A stretch of DNA of 61,372 nt from assembly GCF_000755285.1 (NCBI RefSeq), contig NZ_BBMK01000011.1, positions 1-61,372 on the forward strand. The letters are read 5' to 3'. A program made the position numbers and the translations under genes. This DNA comes from Nonlabens ulvanivorans (GTDB lineage: Bacteria > Bacteroidota > Bacteroidia > Flavobacteriales > Flavobacteriaceae). A model generated the notes under the pieces. That model made no database searches. It was not told the origin of the DNA and saw only the letters and a list, made by a program, of their open reading frames with translations. Below, one piece after another: positions 27,510 through 37,447 of this stretch (positions are counted from its first letter, which is position 1; the number at the start of each line of letters is the position of its first letter).

Positions 27510-28271
27510 TTATAAATTGATTTCTAAATTATCGTAGGCTAAAAAGACTCCATCTGGTAGGTTTTTCTGCACTTCTTTATGGAATCCTAGGTGATGACTT
27601 ATGTGTGTAAAGTAAGTACGTTGTGGTTGTAATTCCCTTACTAATTCAAGTGCTTCTTCTAGATTAAGATGAGTGTGATGCTCTTGTTCTCGCAACATAT
27701 TAAGCACTAGTACATCTAGATCTTTAAGTTTAAGCTTTTCAGTATCATTAATGGTTTTCACATCAGTCATGTATGCAAAATTATTAATTCTAAAACCGTG
27801 TACAGGTATAAAACCATGATCTGCAAGCACTGGTATAATTTCAATACCGGATGCTTTGAAAGACGAATTCTCAAATTCGTGTACTGTAAGGTCTGCAACG
27901 CCAGGATATTTGTTAACTGTAGCAAACATGTAGCTGAAACGATCTTGCAATGCTTGATGAACACGAGATGTCATGTGACAATTAATCTCTCCTTGTCTAA
28001 AAAAGAACGGGCGCAAATCATCTAGTCCAGCGGTATGATCTGCATGCTCATGTGTAAAAAGAACACCATCTAAATGACTTACATCATGTCGCAACATCTG
28101 TTGTCTAAAATCTGGTCCACAATCGATTACAAGTCTTTTACCTTGATATTCTATCATAGCACTTACTCTTAATCTTTTATCACGAGAGTCCGTACTTTTA
28201 CAAACGGGATGGTCACTTCCTATAACAGGAATGCCTTGTGAAGTTCCTGTTCCTAAAATGGTAATTTTCAC
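27510..28271 (-). CDS. MBL-fold phosphoribosyl cyclic phosphodiesterase-like hydrolase (PhnP type)
   Basis: 253 residues. ILGTGTSQGIPVIG and the metal motif THEHADHTAGLDDLRP, then VLADHGFIP and FTHISHHLG, match the PhnP-like metallo-beta-lactamase group that hydrolyses cyclic phosphodiesters. Two metal ions are expected. No phosphonate genes are nearby, so a broader nucleotide phosphodiesterase role is possible. It is the first gene of a two-gene minus-strand unit, divergent from the 484-residue protein. Confidence 0.88.
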   Translation of the reverse strand: MKITILGTGTSQGIPVIGSDHPVCKSTDSRDKRLRVSAMIEYQGKRLVIDCGPDFRQQMLRHDVSHLDGVLFTHEHADHTAGLDDLRPFFFRQGEINCHMTSRVHQALQDRFSYMFATVNKYPGVADLTVHEFENSSFKASGIEIIPVLADHGFIPVHGFRINNFAYMTDVKTINDTEKLKLKDLDVLVLNMLREQEHHTHLNLEEALELVRELQPQRTYFTHISHHLGFHKEVQKNLPDGVFLAYDNLEINL

Positions 28272-28327
28272 TTAAACTATTTTAGGTTAAAAATAGCCAT
28301 ATTTTTTTGTTCTACGTTGCGGTTTGC

Positions 28328-28335
28328 TACCTTTG
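28328..28335 (+). promoter_or_regulatory. Promoter -7 box (TACCTTTG) with TTG 18 bases upstream
   Basis: TTG-N18-TACCTTTG matches the Bacteroidota sigma-A consensus; 26 bases before the ATG. Confidence 0.7.
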
Positions 28336-28361
28336 TGTGAACGATATAATAGCACACCATA

Positions 28362-29815
28362 ATGGGAGTTACCTTACCAGGAGATAATGATTTTGAATCA
28401 GTTCCATCCTTAAAAAGCAAAGCACTAAGAATTAACCTGAATCGTAATATTTACGGAACCTTTGCCGAGATAGGCGCAGGACAGGAAACGGTACGTCACT
28501 TCTTTAGAGCTGGTGGAGCATCTGGAACGATTGCCAAAGCCATGAGTGCTTATGACAAAGACTTCTCTGATGCCGTTTATGGAGTGCAGGATGATGGCCG
28601 TTATGTGACTGAAGCACGTTTAAGACGCATGCTACAGCACGAGTCTAATCTTATCGAAGAGCGTATCGCACGTGATAAACATCCCGAAAAAATGTTCTTC
28701 ACTTATGCTAATACAGTAGCTACTATTGATTTTGCAAAAAAATATAAAGGTCATGGTTGGGTAGGAATTAAATTTCAAGCCGCTCCATTAGAAGAGTATT
28801 CAGAAATCATACTGCACGTACGATTTAAGGAGACTGATGCTCGTTTACAACAAATCACTTTAGGGACGCTAGGTGTTAACTTGATTTATGGGGCATTTTA
28901 TAAGCATGATCAACCTAAAAAACTATTAAAATATTTATACGATCATATCGATAAGGATAAGATTGAAATAGATATGATCAACTTTGACGGACCACGTTTT
29001 AAACAAGTGGATAATCGTCTTATGTCTTTACAATTATTACGTAATGACATGACAGAGGCCGTAATGTTCGGTCCAGATGGTAAAAATATATTAAGCGCAC
29101 GCATTCTATATAAGAAGAATGTCCTGGCATTAAGAGGTAGCTTTAGACCAGTTACAAAAGTAAATATGGACATGTATGAAACGGCAAAGGCCATGTTCAT
29201 CAAGTCTGGTAAGGTTAAAGAAGATAAACTTGAAACTATATTTGAGATAACGCTTTCTAATCTTAAAGCTCAAGGAGAGATTGATGAAGAGGATTTCATG
29301 CATCGTGCAGAACTATTGTGCTCTCTAGGACAAACAGTTATGATTTCTAACTTTAAAGAATACTATAGACTAGTCGAATATTTTAATAACTATACCAAAG
29401 AGCGTATAGGACTAGTTATGGGTGTTAACAATCTAGTAGATATTTTTGATACAAAGTATTATACCCATTTAAGTGGCGGAATTTTAGAGGCCTTTGGAAA
29501 GTTATTCTTTAAAGACTTAAGAGTTTATCTATATCCAATGATTGATGCAGAAACAGGTGAATTAACAACCAGCGATAACATAAAGGTACATCCGCGTATG
29601 AAAGAGCTTTATAAGTTCTTTAAGTACAATGGCCGTGTTATTGATATAGAGGATTATAATAAAGAAGTCATGCATATATCTCAAGAGAAGTATTGCGCAT
29701 GATTGCAGATGGTGAAGAAGGATGGAGAGAAATGTTACCTCCAGGAATTGCTGACCTTATCGATGAGCAAAATCTATTTGGATGTAATACTGTTGATTTA
29801 TTAGGTACATCATAA
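28362..29815 (+). CDS. Conserved 484-residue Bacteroidota protein, frameshifted
   Basis: Strongly conserved in Bacteroidota by my recollection (IYGTFAEIGAGQETVRHFF, SGTIAKAMSAYDKDFSDA, HPRMKELYKFF). Databases sometimes call it nicotinate-nucleotide adenylyltransferase or TonB receptor; I see neither the HIGH-type motif of the former nor a barrel. The frame breaks at 29679, where ATATCTCAAGAG lacks a T; with ATATTCTCAAGAG it reads HIFSREVLRMIADGEEGW and ends at 29815. Soluble. Function unknown. Confidence 0.82.
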
Positions 29816-29837
29816 CAAACCTTAAGATTATAATAAT

Positions 29838-29870
29838 AAAAAAAGACCGCCATTAAAGCGGTCTTTTTTT
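29838..29870. terminator. Bidirectional intrinsic terminator
   Basis: GACCGC-CATTAAA-GCGGTC flanked by seven A and seven T, between convergent genes. Confidence 0.93.
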
Positions 29871-29892
29871 ATGAAGTAGTAAATCTACTCAA

Positions 29893-30342
29893 TTACAAAA
29901 TTTGAGCTGCGTGATCTTTAGTTTTCACCTTAGTAATAACATCATCAATGACACCATTTTCATCAATTACAAATGTGGTTCTATGAATTCCGTCATACTC
30001 TTTACCCATAAACTTTTTAGGACCCCAAACTTGAAAAGCATTTAGTAATGCATGATCCTCGTCTGCTAGAAGGTCGTAAGGAAGTTCATATTTATTTTTA
30101 AAATTCAATTGTCTTTTAGGACTATCTGCACTAGCACCTAAGATTTCGTATCCGCTTTCGCGAAAGCGTAACACATTATCTCTTAGGTTACAAGCTTCGG
30201 CCGTGCAACCAGGTGTACTTGCTTTTGGATAGAAAAACAACACTAACTTTTTACCGTTGAAATCAGATAATGAAACCGTATTACCGTCTTGATTAAGTAC
30301 TGAAAAATCTGGAGCTTTATCTCCTGCTTTTAATGTAGTCAT
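29893..30342 (-). CDS. bcp: Thiol peroxidase, PrxQ/Bcp type
   Basis: 149 residues. Reduces hydroperoxides with thioredoxin. FFYPKASTPGCTAEACNLRD holds the peroxidatic Cys and the resolving Cys five residues later, the atypical 2-Cys arrangement of PrxQ. The dispersed palindrome is read in frame as LRFRESGY. Cytosolic and intact; it converges on the previous gene at a shared terminator and is divergent from nth. Confidence 0.95.
   Translation of the reverse strand: MTTLKAGDKAPDFSVLNQDGNTVSLSDFNGKKLVLFFYPKASTPGCTAEACNLRDNVLRFRESGYEILGASADSPKRQLNFKNKYELPYDLLADEDHALLNAFQVWGPKKFMGKEYDGIHRTTFVIDENGVIDDVITKVKTKDHAAQIL
30153..30168. repeat. Dispersed palindrome within bcp
   Basis: Exact 16-bp copy read in the other frame, as RFRES. 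Confidence 0.92.
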
Positions 30343-30376
30343 AGTTGTATTTTTGTTGAAAGCATAAATTTAAAAA

Positions 30377-31036
30377 ATGAATAAAGAGGAAAAGGTCAAT
30401 TTTATCATAAATAAACTGGAAGAACTTTATCCAGAAATTCCAATACCTCTAGATCATAAAGATCCTTATACTTTATTAATAGCCGTTTTAATGAGTGCCC
30501 AAAGTACTGATGTGCGCGTTAATCAAATCACACCATTGCTTTTTGAACGTGCCGATAATCCTTATGATATGATTAAAATGTCTATTGAGGAAATACGTGA
30601 AATTATAAAACCAGTAGGCCTATCACCTATGAAGGCAAAAGGTATCCATGGATTATCTCACATGCTGATCGATTTGCATGATGGTGTTGTACCACAGACC
30701 TATGAGGAATTAGAAGCTTTTCCAGGTGTAGGTCATAAAACGGCTGCGGTTGTAATGGCGCAATCATTTGGTATACCTACATTTCCTGTAGACACGCACA
30801 TACATCGATTAATGTACCGCTGGAATCTTACTAACGGTAAGAACGTGGTTCAAACGGAGAAAGATGCAAAACGTCTTTTCCCAGAAGAAACATGGAACGA
30901 CTTACACCTACAAATCATTTGGTACGGTCGTGAGTACAGTCCTGCGCGTGGTTGGGATCTAGAAAAGGATATCATTACTAAAACTATAGGTAGAAAAACG
31001 GTATTAGATGAATATTATAAGAAGTTGAAGAAGTAA
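30377..31036 (+). CDS. nth: Endonuclease III, without the iron-sulfur cluster
   Basis: Base-excision repair glycosylase/AP lyase for oxidised pyrimidines. 219 residues. The helix-hairpin-helix FPGVGHKTAAVV includes the catalytic Lys and PVDTHIHRL the catalytic Asp. The C-terminus reads GREYSPARGWDLEKDI where cluster-bearing enzymes have the four-Cys motif; there is no Cys in the whole protein. The cluster is therefore absent, which I believe is shared by Flavobacteriaceae relatives. Intact. Followed by a strong terminator. Confidence 0.94.
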   Translation: MNKEEKVNFIINKLEELYPEIPIPLDHKDPYTLLIAVLMSAQSTDVRVNQITPLLFERADNPYDMIKMSIEEIREIIKPVGLSPMKAKGIHGLSHMLIDLHDGVVPQTYEELEAFPGVGHKTAAVVMAQSFGIPTFPVDTHIHRLMYRWNLTNGKNVVQTEKDAKRLFPEETWNDLHLQIIWYGREYSPARGWDLEKDIITKTIGRKTVLDEYYKKLKK

Positions 31037-31068
31037 TGAAATATCTGACTTCTACATTTGATTTATCA

Positions 31069-31105
31069 AAAAACCCATCTAAATCAATGATTTAGATGGG
31101 TTTTT
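31069..31105. terminator. Intrinsic terminator of nth
   Basis: Arms ACCCATCTAAATC and ATTTAGATGGGT around a short loop, flanked by A6 and T5; usable in both directions, serving nth and the small minus-strand gene. Confidence 0.9.
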
Positions 31106-31122
31106 AAAGCTGAAAACAAAAA

Positions 31123-31269
31123 TTAATTGTTAAGTGTCTCAAACGTCATGTTCTGTATTTTCATAACACTCAATGCTTTTGAAAAGTTGAGCAGGAATTT
31201 CACCGTGTCATCTTTTGGTCCTAGTGGAGTCACTCTTTCAGGAATTGATTCATTGTAAAGTTTTGCCAT
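31123..31269 (-). CDS. 48-residue conserved small protein
   Basis: Reads MAKLYNESIPERVTPLGPKD then VKFLLNFSKALSVM, ending TFETLNN. I recall similar very short proteins starting MAKLYNESIP in other flavobacteria, with the same FLLNFSKAL core, so it is a real gene despite its size. It lies directly downstream of the ECF sigma factor gene, 60 bases away on the same strand, and ends before the nth terminator. One amphipathic helix is likely. Function unknown; a link with sigma factor control is only inferred from position. Confidence 0.7.
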   Translation of the reverse strand: MAKLYNESIPERVTPLGPKDDTVKFLLNFSKALSVMKIQNMTFETLNN

Positions 31270-31329
31270 GTGTTGCGTTTATTTTCAATATAAACGAGGC
31301 ATATTAAACTTTATTATAAAATCAAGCCA

Positions 31330-31920
31330 TTAATTTGTCAATATGATATTGTGCTTATCAATCACCTTACGTAAGTTAATAAGTGCATAACGCATTCTAC
31401 CTAATGCTGTATTGATGCTTACATCAGTACATTCTGCTATTTCTTTAAATGACATGTCCTTATACATGCGCATGATCAATACCTCTTTTTGATCATCTGG
31501 TAATTCTTCAATTAGTTTCTTAACGTCCTGTTGTACTTGCAGAGATATCATTTCATTCTCTGTACTTTCCTGACCATTACTAATCACATCAAAAATATCA
31601 AAGTCGCTATTGCTAGAAGAAAACTTAGGCATACGTTTATTTCTACGGAAATGGTCGATTACCAGATTATGCGCGATACGCATGACCCATGGAAGAAATT
31701 TACCTTCTTCATTATACTTACCTCTTTTAAGGGTACGGATTACTTTTATGAAGGTATCTTGAAAAATATCTTCCGTCACATCGCGATCCAATACTTTGGA
31801 ATAGATAAAACTGTAAATTCTTTGCTTATGTCTTGTGATAAGCACCTCTAAACCGCTTTCGTCGCCTTTAAGGTACTGGGTTACTAGAACCGCATCTGTG
31901 GTAGTGTTTTCTAACTTCAT
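31330..31920 (-). CDS. ECF-type RNA polymerase sigma factor
   Basis: 196 residues. Region 2 is seen as VTEDIFQDTFIKVIR and FLPWVMRIAHNLVIDHFRR, region 4 as LPDDQKEVLIMRMYKDMSFKEIAECTDVSINTALGR. It directs core polymerase to a small regulon. No anti-sigma factor gene is adjacent. A 14-bp perfect palindrome lies 20 bases upstream of its start and could mediate autoregulation. Divergent from uvrA, an arrangement I recall in other flavobacteria. Confidence 0.92.
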   Translation of the reverse strand: MKLENTTTDAVLVTQYLKGDESGLEVLITRHKQRIYSFIYSKVLDRDVTEDIFQDTFIKVIRTLKRGKYNEEGKFLPWVMRIAHNLVIDHFRRNKRMPKFSSSNSDFDIFDVISNGQESTENEMISLQVQQDVKKLIEELPDDQKEVLIMRMYKDMSFKEIAECTDVSINTALGRMRYALINLRKVIDKHNIILTN

Positions 31921-31939
31921 AACTATAACAAACTTTAAG

Positions 31940-31953
31940 ACCTTAATTAAGGT
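31940..31953. promoter_or_regulatory. 14-bp palindrome upstream of the sigma factor gene
   Basis: ACCTTAATTAAGGT is self-complementary and starts 20 bases before the sigma factor ATG. Candidate operator. Confidence 0.45.
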
Positions 31954-32113
31954 TCAAGATCTCTGATTTAAAGTAATTATATAGCTATACGCAGTCTGTT
32001 TTGAAATTAGTAACGGGTTAAATATAACAACATTTGTTCCAAACCAACAAAATACTACCCAACAATTTAACATATTATATGAAATACATTGTTTTATTGG
32101 CCGTTGAGCGTTT

Positions 32114-32121
32114 TATCTTTG
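32114..32121 (+). promoter_or_regulatory. uvrA promoter, TTG-N22-TATCTTTG
   Basis: Good match to the phylum consensus. It ends five bases before ATG 32127, so it decides that start over an upstream in-frame start at 32034 and suggests a leaderless message. Confidence 0.68.
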
Positions 32122-32126
32122 TGCAT

Positions 32127-34933
32127 ATGACGCACGATACCTTATTTGCAAACATTGATGAGCTCAGCCCTAAGGACAATATCCTTATTAAAGGAGCTGG
32201 ACTTCATAACTTAAAAGATTTAAACGCTGTAATACCACGCAATAAGCTTGTTGTAATAACAGGACTATCTGGTAGTGGTAAGTCATCCCTTGCTTTTGAT
32301 ACACTATATGCAGAAGGTCAACGACGCTATGTAGAAAGTCTTTCTTCATATGCTAGACAATTTTTAGGCCGTCTTAATAAGCCTAAGGTGGAATATATAA
32401 AAGGAATTGCTCCTGCGATTGCTATAGAACAAAAAGTGAATTCTACAAATCCACGCAGTACAGTAGGAACTACCACAGAAATTTATGACTATCTCAAATT
32501 ATTTTTTGCACGTGTAGGACGCACCTACTCGCCCATCTCTGGTAACGAGGTAAAAAAAGATACCGTTACTGACGTTGTCAATTACATAAAAAAACAAGAA
32601 GAAGGTACTAAACTTTTACTACTTACTAGACTCATAGTAAAAGGTAAACGTGAGGTACAAGACCAACTGGACGTGTTACTCCAACAAGGTTTTACTCGTA
32701 TTAAAATAAATGAAACTGTTGAGCGTATAGAAGGATTAGACTATGCTTTTAAAAAATCCGATAAAGTCTCTATAGTCATCGATCGTATTATTAAAAGAGA
32801 TGATGAAGATTTCTATAATCGTCTTGCAGATGCTATTGATACCGCCTTTTTTGAAGGTAAAGGTATTTGTATGATAGAACATATGGATGGCAGTGCAAGT
32901 CGTGAATTTAGCAATAAGTTTGAATTAGACGGCATGGAGTTTCTAGAACCTAATCCGCACTTGTTCAGTTTTAATAATCCATATGGTGCCTGTCCTAATT
33001 GTGAAGGTTATGGAGACGTGATAGGCATAGATGAAGAGTTAGTGATTCCTAATACAGCCCTTTCGGTTTATGAAAATGCAGTCTTCCCATGGCGTGGTGA
33101 TAACATGAGCTGGTATAAAGATCAGCTTATTAAAAACGCTAGTAAATTTGACTTTCCTATCCATAGACCTTGGTTTGAACTTACAGATGCTCAAAAAGAT
33201 CTCGTTTGGTCTGGTAATAAACATTTTGAAGGAATCAATGATTTCTTTGCAGAGCTTGAGGCTAAAGCTATAAAATTCAAAATCGCGTCATGCTTTCTCG
33301 CTATAGAGGTAAGACAAAGTGCAGCGTTTGTAAAGGTAAAAGACTGCGTATAGAAGCAAGTTATGTAAAAGTTGCAGATGTTTCAATATCTGATTTAGTA
33401 AATCAACCCATTAAAGATTTAAAAGACTTTTTTGAAACGGTCAAATTATCCCAAACCGAACTAGACATAGCAAAACGATTACTGGAAGAAATTCAAAGTA
33501 GACTTAACTTTTTATCTGATGTAGGTTTAAATTACCTGACACTTAATAGAAAGTCTAATTCTTTATCTGGTGGAGAATCACAACGTATCAACCTTGCAAC
33601 ATCTTTAGGTAGTAGTCTTGTAGGTAGCATGTATATTCTTGATGAGCCTAGTATAGGGCTACATCCTAGAGATACTGCCAGATTAATAAAGGTTCTTAAA
33701 AACCTTCGTAATCTGGGCAATACTGTTATCGTTGTAGAACATGATGAAGAAATCATGCAAGCAGCAGACATGATTATAGACATAGGTCCAGAAGCTGGAA
33801 CACATGGTGGTGAAGTTGTTGCCGCAGGTACTTTGAAGGAAATTTTAAAATCTACTAGCCTTACAGCTCGATATTTAAATGGTAGTCTAGAAATACCATT
33901 ACCTAAGAAAAGAAGAAAATACAAACATTATATAGACATTAAAGGCGCAAGACAAAACAATTTAAAGAATATAGATGTACGTTTTCCACTAGGGGGGGTT
34001 TTAACAATGGTTACTGGAGTTTCTGGTAGTGGAAAAAGCACACTAGTAAAGCAAATTTTATATCCAGCAATTCTCAAAAAGCTAGGCGGCTACGGTAAAA
34101 AAGCAGGACAGTTTACCAGTATTTATGGTAAATTTGAAAACATAAAAACGGTAGAATTTGTTGATCAAAATCCTATAGGACGCAGTTCTAGATCTAATCC
34201 AGTGACTTATATAAAAGCATATGATGACATCCGTAATCTATATGCAGATCAAAAAGTTGCTAAAATAAGAAACTACAAACCCAAACACTTCTCTTTTAAT
34301 GTAGAAGGTGGAAGATGTGAAACCTGTAAAGGAGATGGAGAGGTTACCATAGAAATGCAGTTTATGGCAGACGTGACATTAACCTGTGAGACCTGTAATG
34401 GTAAACGATTTAAAAAAGATGTTCTAGAGGTTCAATTCAGAGAAAAAAATATTGATGACCTTTTAAATATGACCATTGATGATGCAATTGCCTTTTTTGA
34501 AGAAGCTGAAATCTCTAAGATTACTAGAAAATTGAAACCACTACAAGATGTAGGCCTAGGCTATGTGACCTTAGGACAAAGCTCTTCTACCCTATCTGGT
34601 GGCGAGGCACAACGTATCAAACTAGCCAGCTTTTTAGTAAAGGGAACTACTGCAGATAAGACTCTTTTTATATTTGATGAACCTACAACAGGACTGCATT
34701 TTCACGATGTAAACAAGCTACTCGATAGCTTTAATGCACTCATTGAGAAAGGACATTCCGTAATTGTAATCGAGCACAATATGGACTTAGTGAAATGTGC
34801 AGATTATATTATTGACTTGGGTCCTGATGGTGGTATGAATGGTGGTTATTTAACGGCAGCTGGCACACCAGAAGAAGTTGCACAGATTAAGAAAAGCATT
34901 ACGGCACCGCACATTGCGGAAAAACTCGCATAA
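32127..34933 (+). CDS. uvrA: Excinuclease ABC subunit A, frameshifted
   Basis: DNA damage sensor of nucleotide excision repair. Walker A1 GLSGSGKSSLAFDTLY, first zinc module CPNCEGYG...CSVCKGKRL, signature LSGGESQRI, Walker A2 GVSGSGKSTLV, second zinc module CETCKGDGE...CETCNGKRF, signature LSGGEAQRI, FDEPTTGLHF. The frame breaks near 33269 (AAAGCTATAAAATTC lacks a T); repaired it reads AYKIQNRVMLSRYRGK. The G7 run at 33992-33998 spells FPLGGVLT where the family has PLGVLT, an in-frame extra Gly. About 935 residues after repair. Confidence 0.95.
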
Positions 34934-34954
34934 CGCTTAAAAGTTAATGTGATG

Positions 34955-34986
34955 TTGTAGGTAGCTTCGCGAAAGCGTACCTACAA
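34955..34986. repeat. Extended palindrome after uvrA, core one base short
   Basis: TTGTAGGTA and TACCTACAA flank GCTTCGCGAAAGCG, which equals the dispersed core with one T missing. A long hairpin 22 bases after the uvrA stop, so a likely terminator. Confidence 0.8.
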
Positions 34987-35070
34987 TATTTACATAGTTC
35001 TAAACGAGATTTTTAAATCATATAATTCCATTAACTTTTAGTAAGTTTACTATTCATCATTCAAACAACT

Positions 35071-36138
35071 ATGGCGCGCAGACGTAAACGTAAAGCTACA
35101 CCCAAGTCTAGAAACTCTGTATTTCAACCACCTGGTACTATATCATATGTGGGACTAGAACGAGAGGGAAATGTAGCTACTGAAACCATATGTTATGATG
35201 AAACCTTTTATCAAAAGTATGAGAACATTCATCTAGTAAGTGATGAAAGCGAACAGGTTAACTGGTTTAATATAGAAGGTGTGCACGATATTGAGCTACT
35301 AGAACAGTTAGGGAAAGACTTTGACCTACATCATTTACTAGTAGAAGACATTGCAAATACGACTCAACGTCCTAAGACTGAGTTTTTTGACAACTGTATC
35401 TATCAATGTATTAAAATGATATCATACGATGCTGCGCAGCATGAACTTAATGAAGAACAAGTATCCATTGTTCTAAAAAATAATGCGGTAATCACCTTTC
35501 AAGAAAAAACAGGTGATGTATTTGAAAACATTAGGGAACGCATAGAAACTAGCCGTGGCAGAATAAGGTCCAGCAAAAATGATTATCTCTTCTATGCATT
35601 AATTGATAGTATAATTGACCACTATTTTATCGCTGTAGAACAAATAGGTGAATATTTAAATGACCTAGAAGACGAAATTTTTGAAGAACCTGATAAAGAG
35701 TCTCTTAATAAAGTACAACGCAATAAGAGGCTATTACTGAGCTTAAGACGCGCGATATATCCACTTAGAGAATCCATAAGTAAGTTATTAAAAGAACAAA
35801 GTGATTTAATAGATCCTAAAATTGTCACTTATTTTCACGATGCTTATGATCACTGTATTCAAATTACAGAAACTATTGAATCGTATAGAGAGATAAATAC
35901 TGGCCTGAAAGATATGTATTTATCTAGTGTAAGCCACAAGATGAACCAGATCATGCAGGTGTTAACCATAATGTCTTCTATTTTCATACCACTCACTTTT
36001 CTAGCTGGTATATATGGGATGAATTTTGAACATATACCAGAACTAAGCTGGGAAGATGGTTATCAGTATTTCTGGATTATGAGCGGATTCATTTTTGTAG
36101 TTCTACTTGTCTTTTTTAAATGGAAGAAATGGCTGTAG
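35071..36138 (+). CDS. corA: CorA-type magnesium/cobalt channel
   Basis: 355 residues. The N-terminal cytosolic domain (WFNIEGVHDIELLEQLGKDF, LLVEDIANTTQRPK) is followed by a long helical stalk, two C-terminal membrane helices and the selectivity signature YGMNF (AGIYGMNFEHIPE). It works as a homopentamer in the inner membrane. Intact, ending in the basic FKWKKWL. The next gene overlaps its end. Confidence 0.95.
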   Translation: MARRRKRKATPKSRNSVFQPPGTISYVGLEREGNVATETICYDETFYQKYENIHLVSDESEQVNWFNIEGVHDIELLEQLGKDFDLHHLLVEDIANTTQRPKTEFFDNCIYQCIKMISYDAAQHELNEEQVSIVLKNNAVITFQEKTGDVFENIRERIETSRGRIRSSKNDYLFYALIDSIIDHYFIAVEQIGEYLNDLEDEIFEEPDKESLNKVQRNKRLLLSLRRAIYPLRESISKLLKEQSDLIDPKIVTYFHDAYDHCIQITETIESYREINTGLKDMYLSSVSHKMNQIMQVLTIMSSIFIPLTFLAGIYGMNFEHIPELSWEDGYQYFWIMSGFIFVVLLVFFKWKKWL

Positions 36139-37442
36139 CCATTTCTATCAATGTGAGAAAACATTATCAAACATTGCTATTGCTTATAGCTCTTCTATCG
36201 TTTTACAGCTGTAAAGAGAATTTGAAATCCACCTCACTATCTGATCAACCAATTGAAATAAAAATAGACTCTACGAGATCTAAAAATGATGCAGTTATTA
36301 AAAGTGAAATTATAACTGTAAATAAAGATGAAGTACTGGAAGTTTATAAATTCGTCAACGCACCATCGGGACTCAATTTTAGAGATAAACCAAATGGAGA
36401 AATACTAGGCACTTTTCCTAACAATTTACGCTTGAAGATCATAGTCAACACTGGTATTGAAAAGACTATTAAAGACAAAGGATTATTAATTAAGGGTGAA
36501 TGGGTGCAAGTCTCAATGGGCAACACCGAAGGATTTGTTTTTGACGGATTTTTATCAAATGAAGCGATTGATATAGACTATAATAATCGTATTAATGATT
36601 TAAGCATTTTGACTATTAACGGTTATGAAATAGGCGATCAGGCGATAACTGCATTTATATCATTAACTGATGGATACTGGAATAATAAATTTCCAAAAAC
36701 ACAATCCGAGGATGTAAAGAAAAATCAGCTGAAAGTTTATTATTTAAAAGGTAGAGAAAGAGCACAATTTCTAGCAAATCGCGAGATTAAAGAATCCGAT
36801 AATCTTTATTTATATAATTATGAAATAGATAAATTAATAATAACTAAGGTTATTGACATACCTCTATTATCTCATGAAAGTATTTATGGTGGTCCAGATT
36901 ATCTCACTGGATTTGATGTTAAAGGAATCATTGACACATCTGATAACTCTTTTTACAATTCTTTTGCATCGATAGGTAAGGAAAACCCTTTTGAAACTGG
37001 TAAGGTTCAAACTATACGATGGCAATCTTTTAACGTAAATCAAATCCCTACAATTCAATTAAGTTATGGAAGCTTTTACAAAACTTCTAACTATGAAGTA
37101 GAACTGGCATATCAATATTACCAAAATGGCAGAAACTATTATTACACACGCAATAGTTTTGAGAATGGACAATTTATAGTGGATTATATTTTTGTAATGT
37201 CTAAAGATGATAAGCTGCTATTTCTAACACAAATAAAAGATACTGAAAGCTCAAGTCCTTCCATTTATCTAAATGATAACATCAACGATATGAAACAATC
37301 TATTCATTTTACGGGAAGTTTATTTAAAAATAAACCGCCAGTAATCTTTGGTTTGTACTACACTAGTTTTGGCTGTCCATTTATAGACTTCTTAAGCACT
37401 ACTGATCCCAGCGTTTATTTACAATGCGATAATAGACATTAA
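36129..37442 (+). CDS. Lipoprotein with SH3-like domain
   Basis: About 437 residues. A lipoprotein signal ends LLLLIALLSFYSCKEN (lipidated Cys). NAPSGLNFRDKPNGEILGTF is a bacterial SH3 (SH3b) motif, often peptidoglycan-binding. The rest is rich in beta strands and aromatic residues and ends with Cys residues in FGCPFI and YLQCDN. The start is uncertain: ATG 36120, ATG 36129 or GTG 36153 (closest to the signal peptide). All overlap corA except the last. Envelope-anchored; function unknown. Confidence 0.75.
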   Translation: MAVAISINVRKHYQTLLLLIALLSFYSCKENLKSTSLSDQPIEIKIDSTRSKNDAVIKSEIITVNKDEVLEVYKFVNAPSGLNFRDKPNGEILGTFPNNLRLKIIVNTGIEKTIKDKGLLIKGEWVQVSMGNTEGFVFDGFLSNEAIDIDYNNRINDLSILTINGYEIGDQAITAFISLTDGYWNNKFPKTQSEDVKKNQLKVYYLKGRERAQFLANREIKESDNLYLYNYEIDKLIITKVIDIPLLSHESIYGGPDYLTGFDVKGIIDTSDNSFYNSFASIGKENPFETGKVQTIRWQSFNVNQIPTIQLSYGSFYKTSNYEVELAYQYYQNGRNYYYTRNSFENGQFIVDYIFVMSKDDKLLFLTQIKDTESSSPSIYLNDNINDMKQSIHFTGSLFKNKPPVIFGLYYTSFGCPFIDFLSTTDPSVYLQCDNRH

Positions 37443-37447
37443 AGATC

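Noticed and set aside
32034..32126. Longer uvrA N-terminus
   Set aside because: The extra residues do not match UvrA, and a good promoter box sits inside that stretch.
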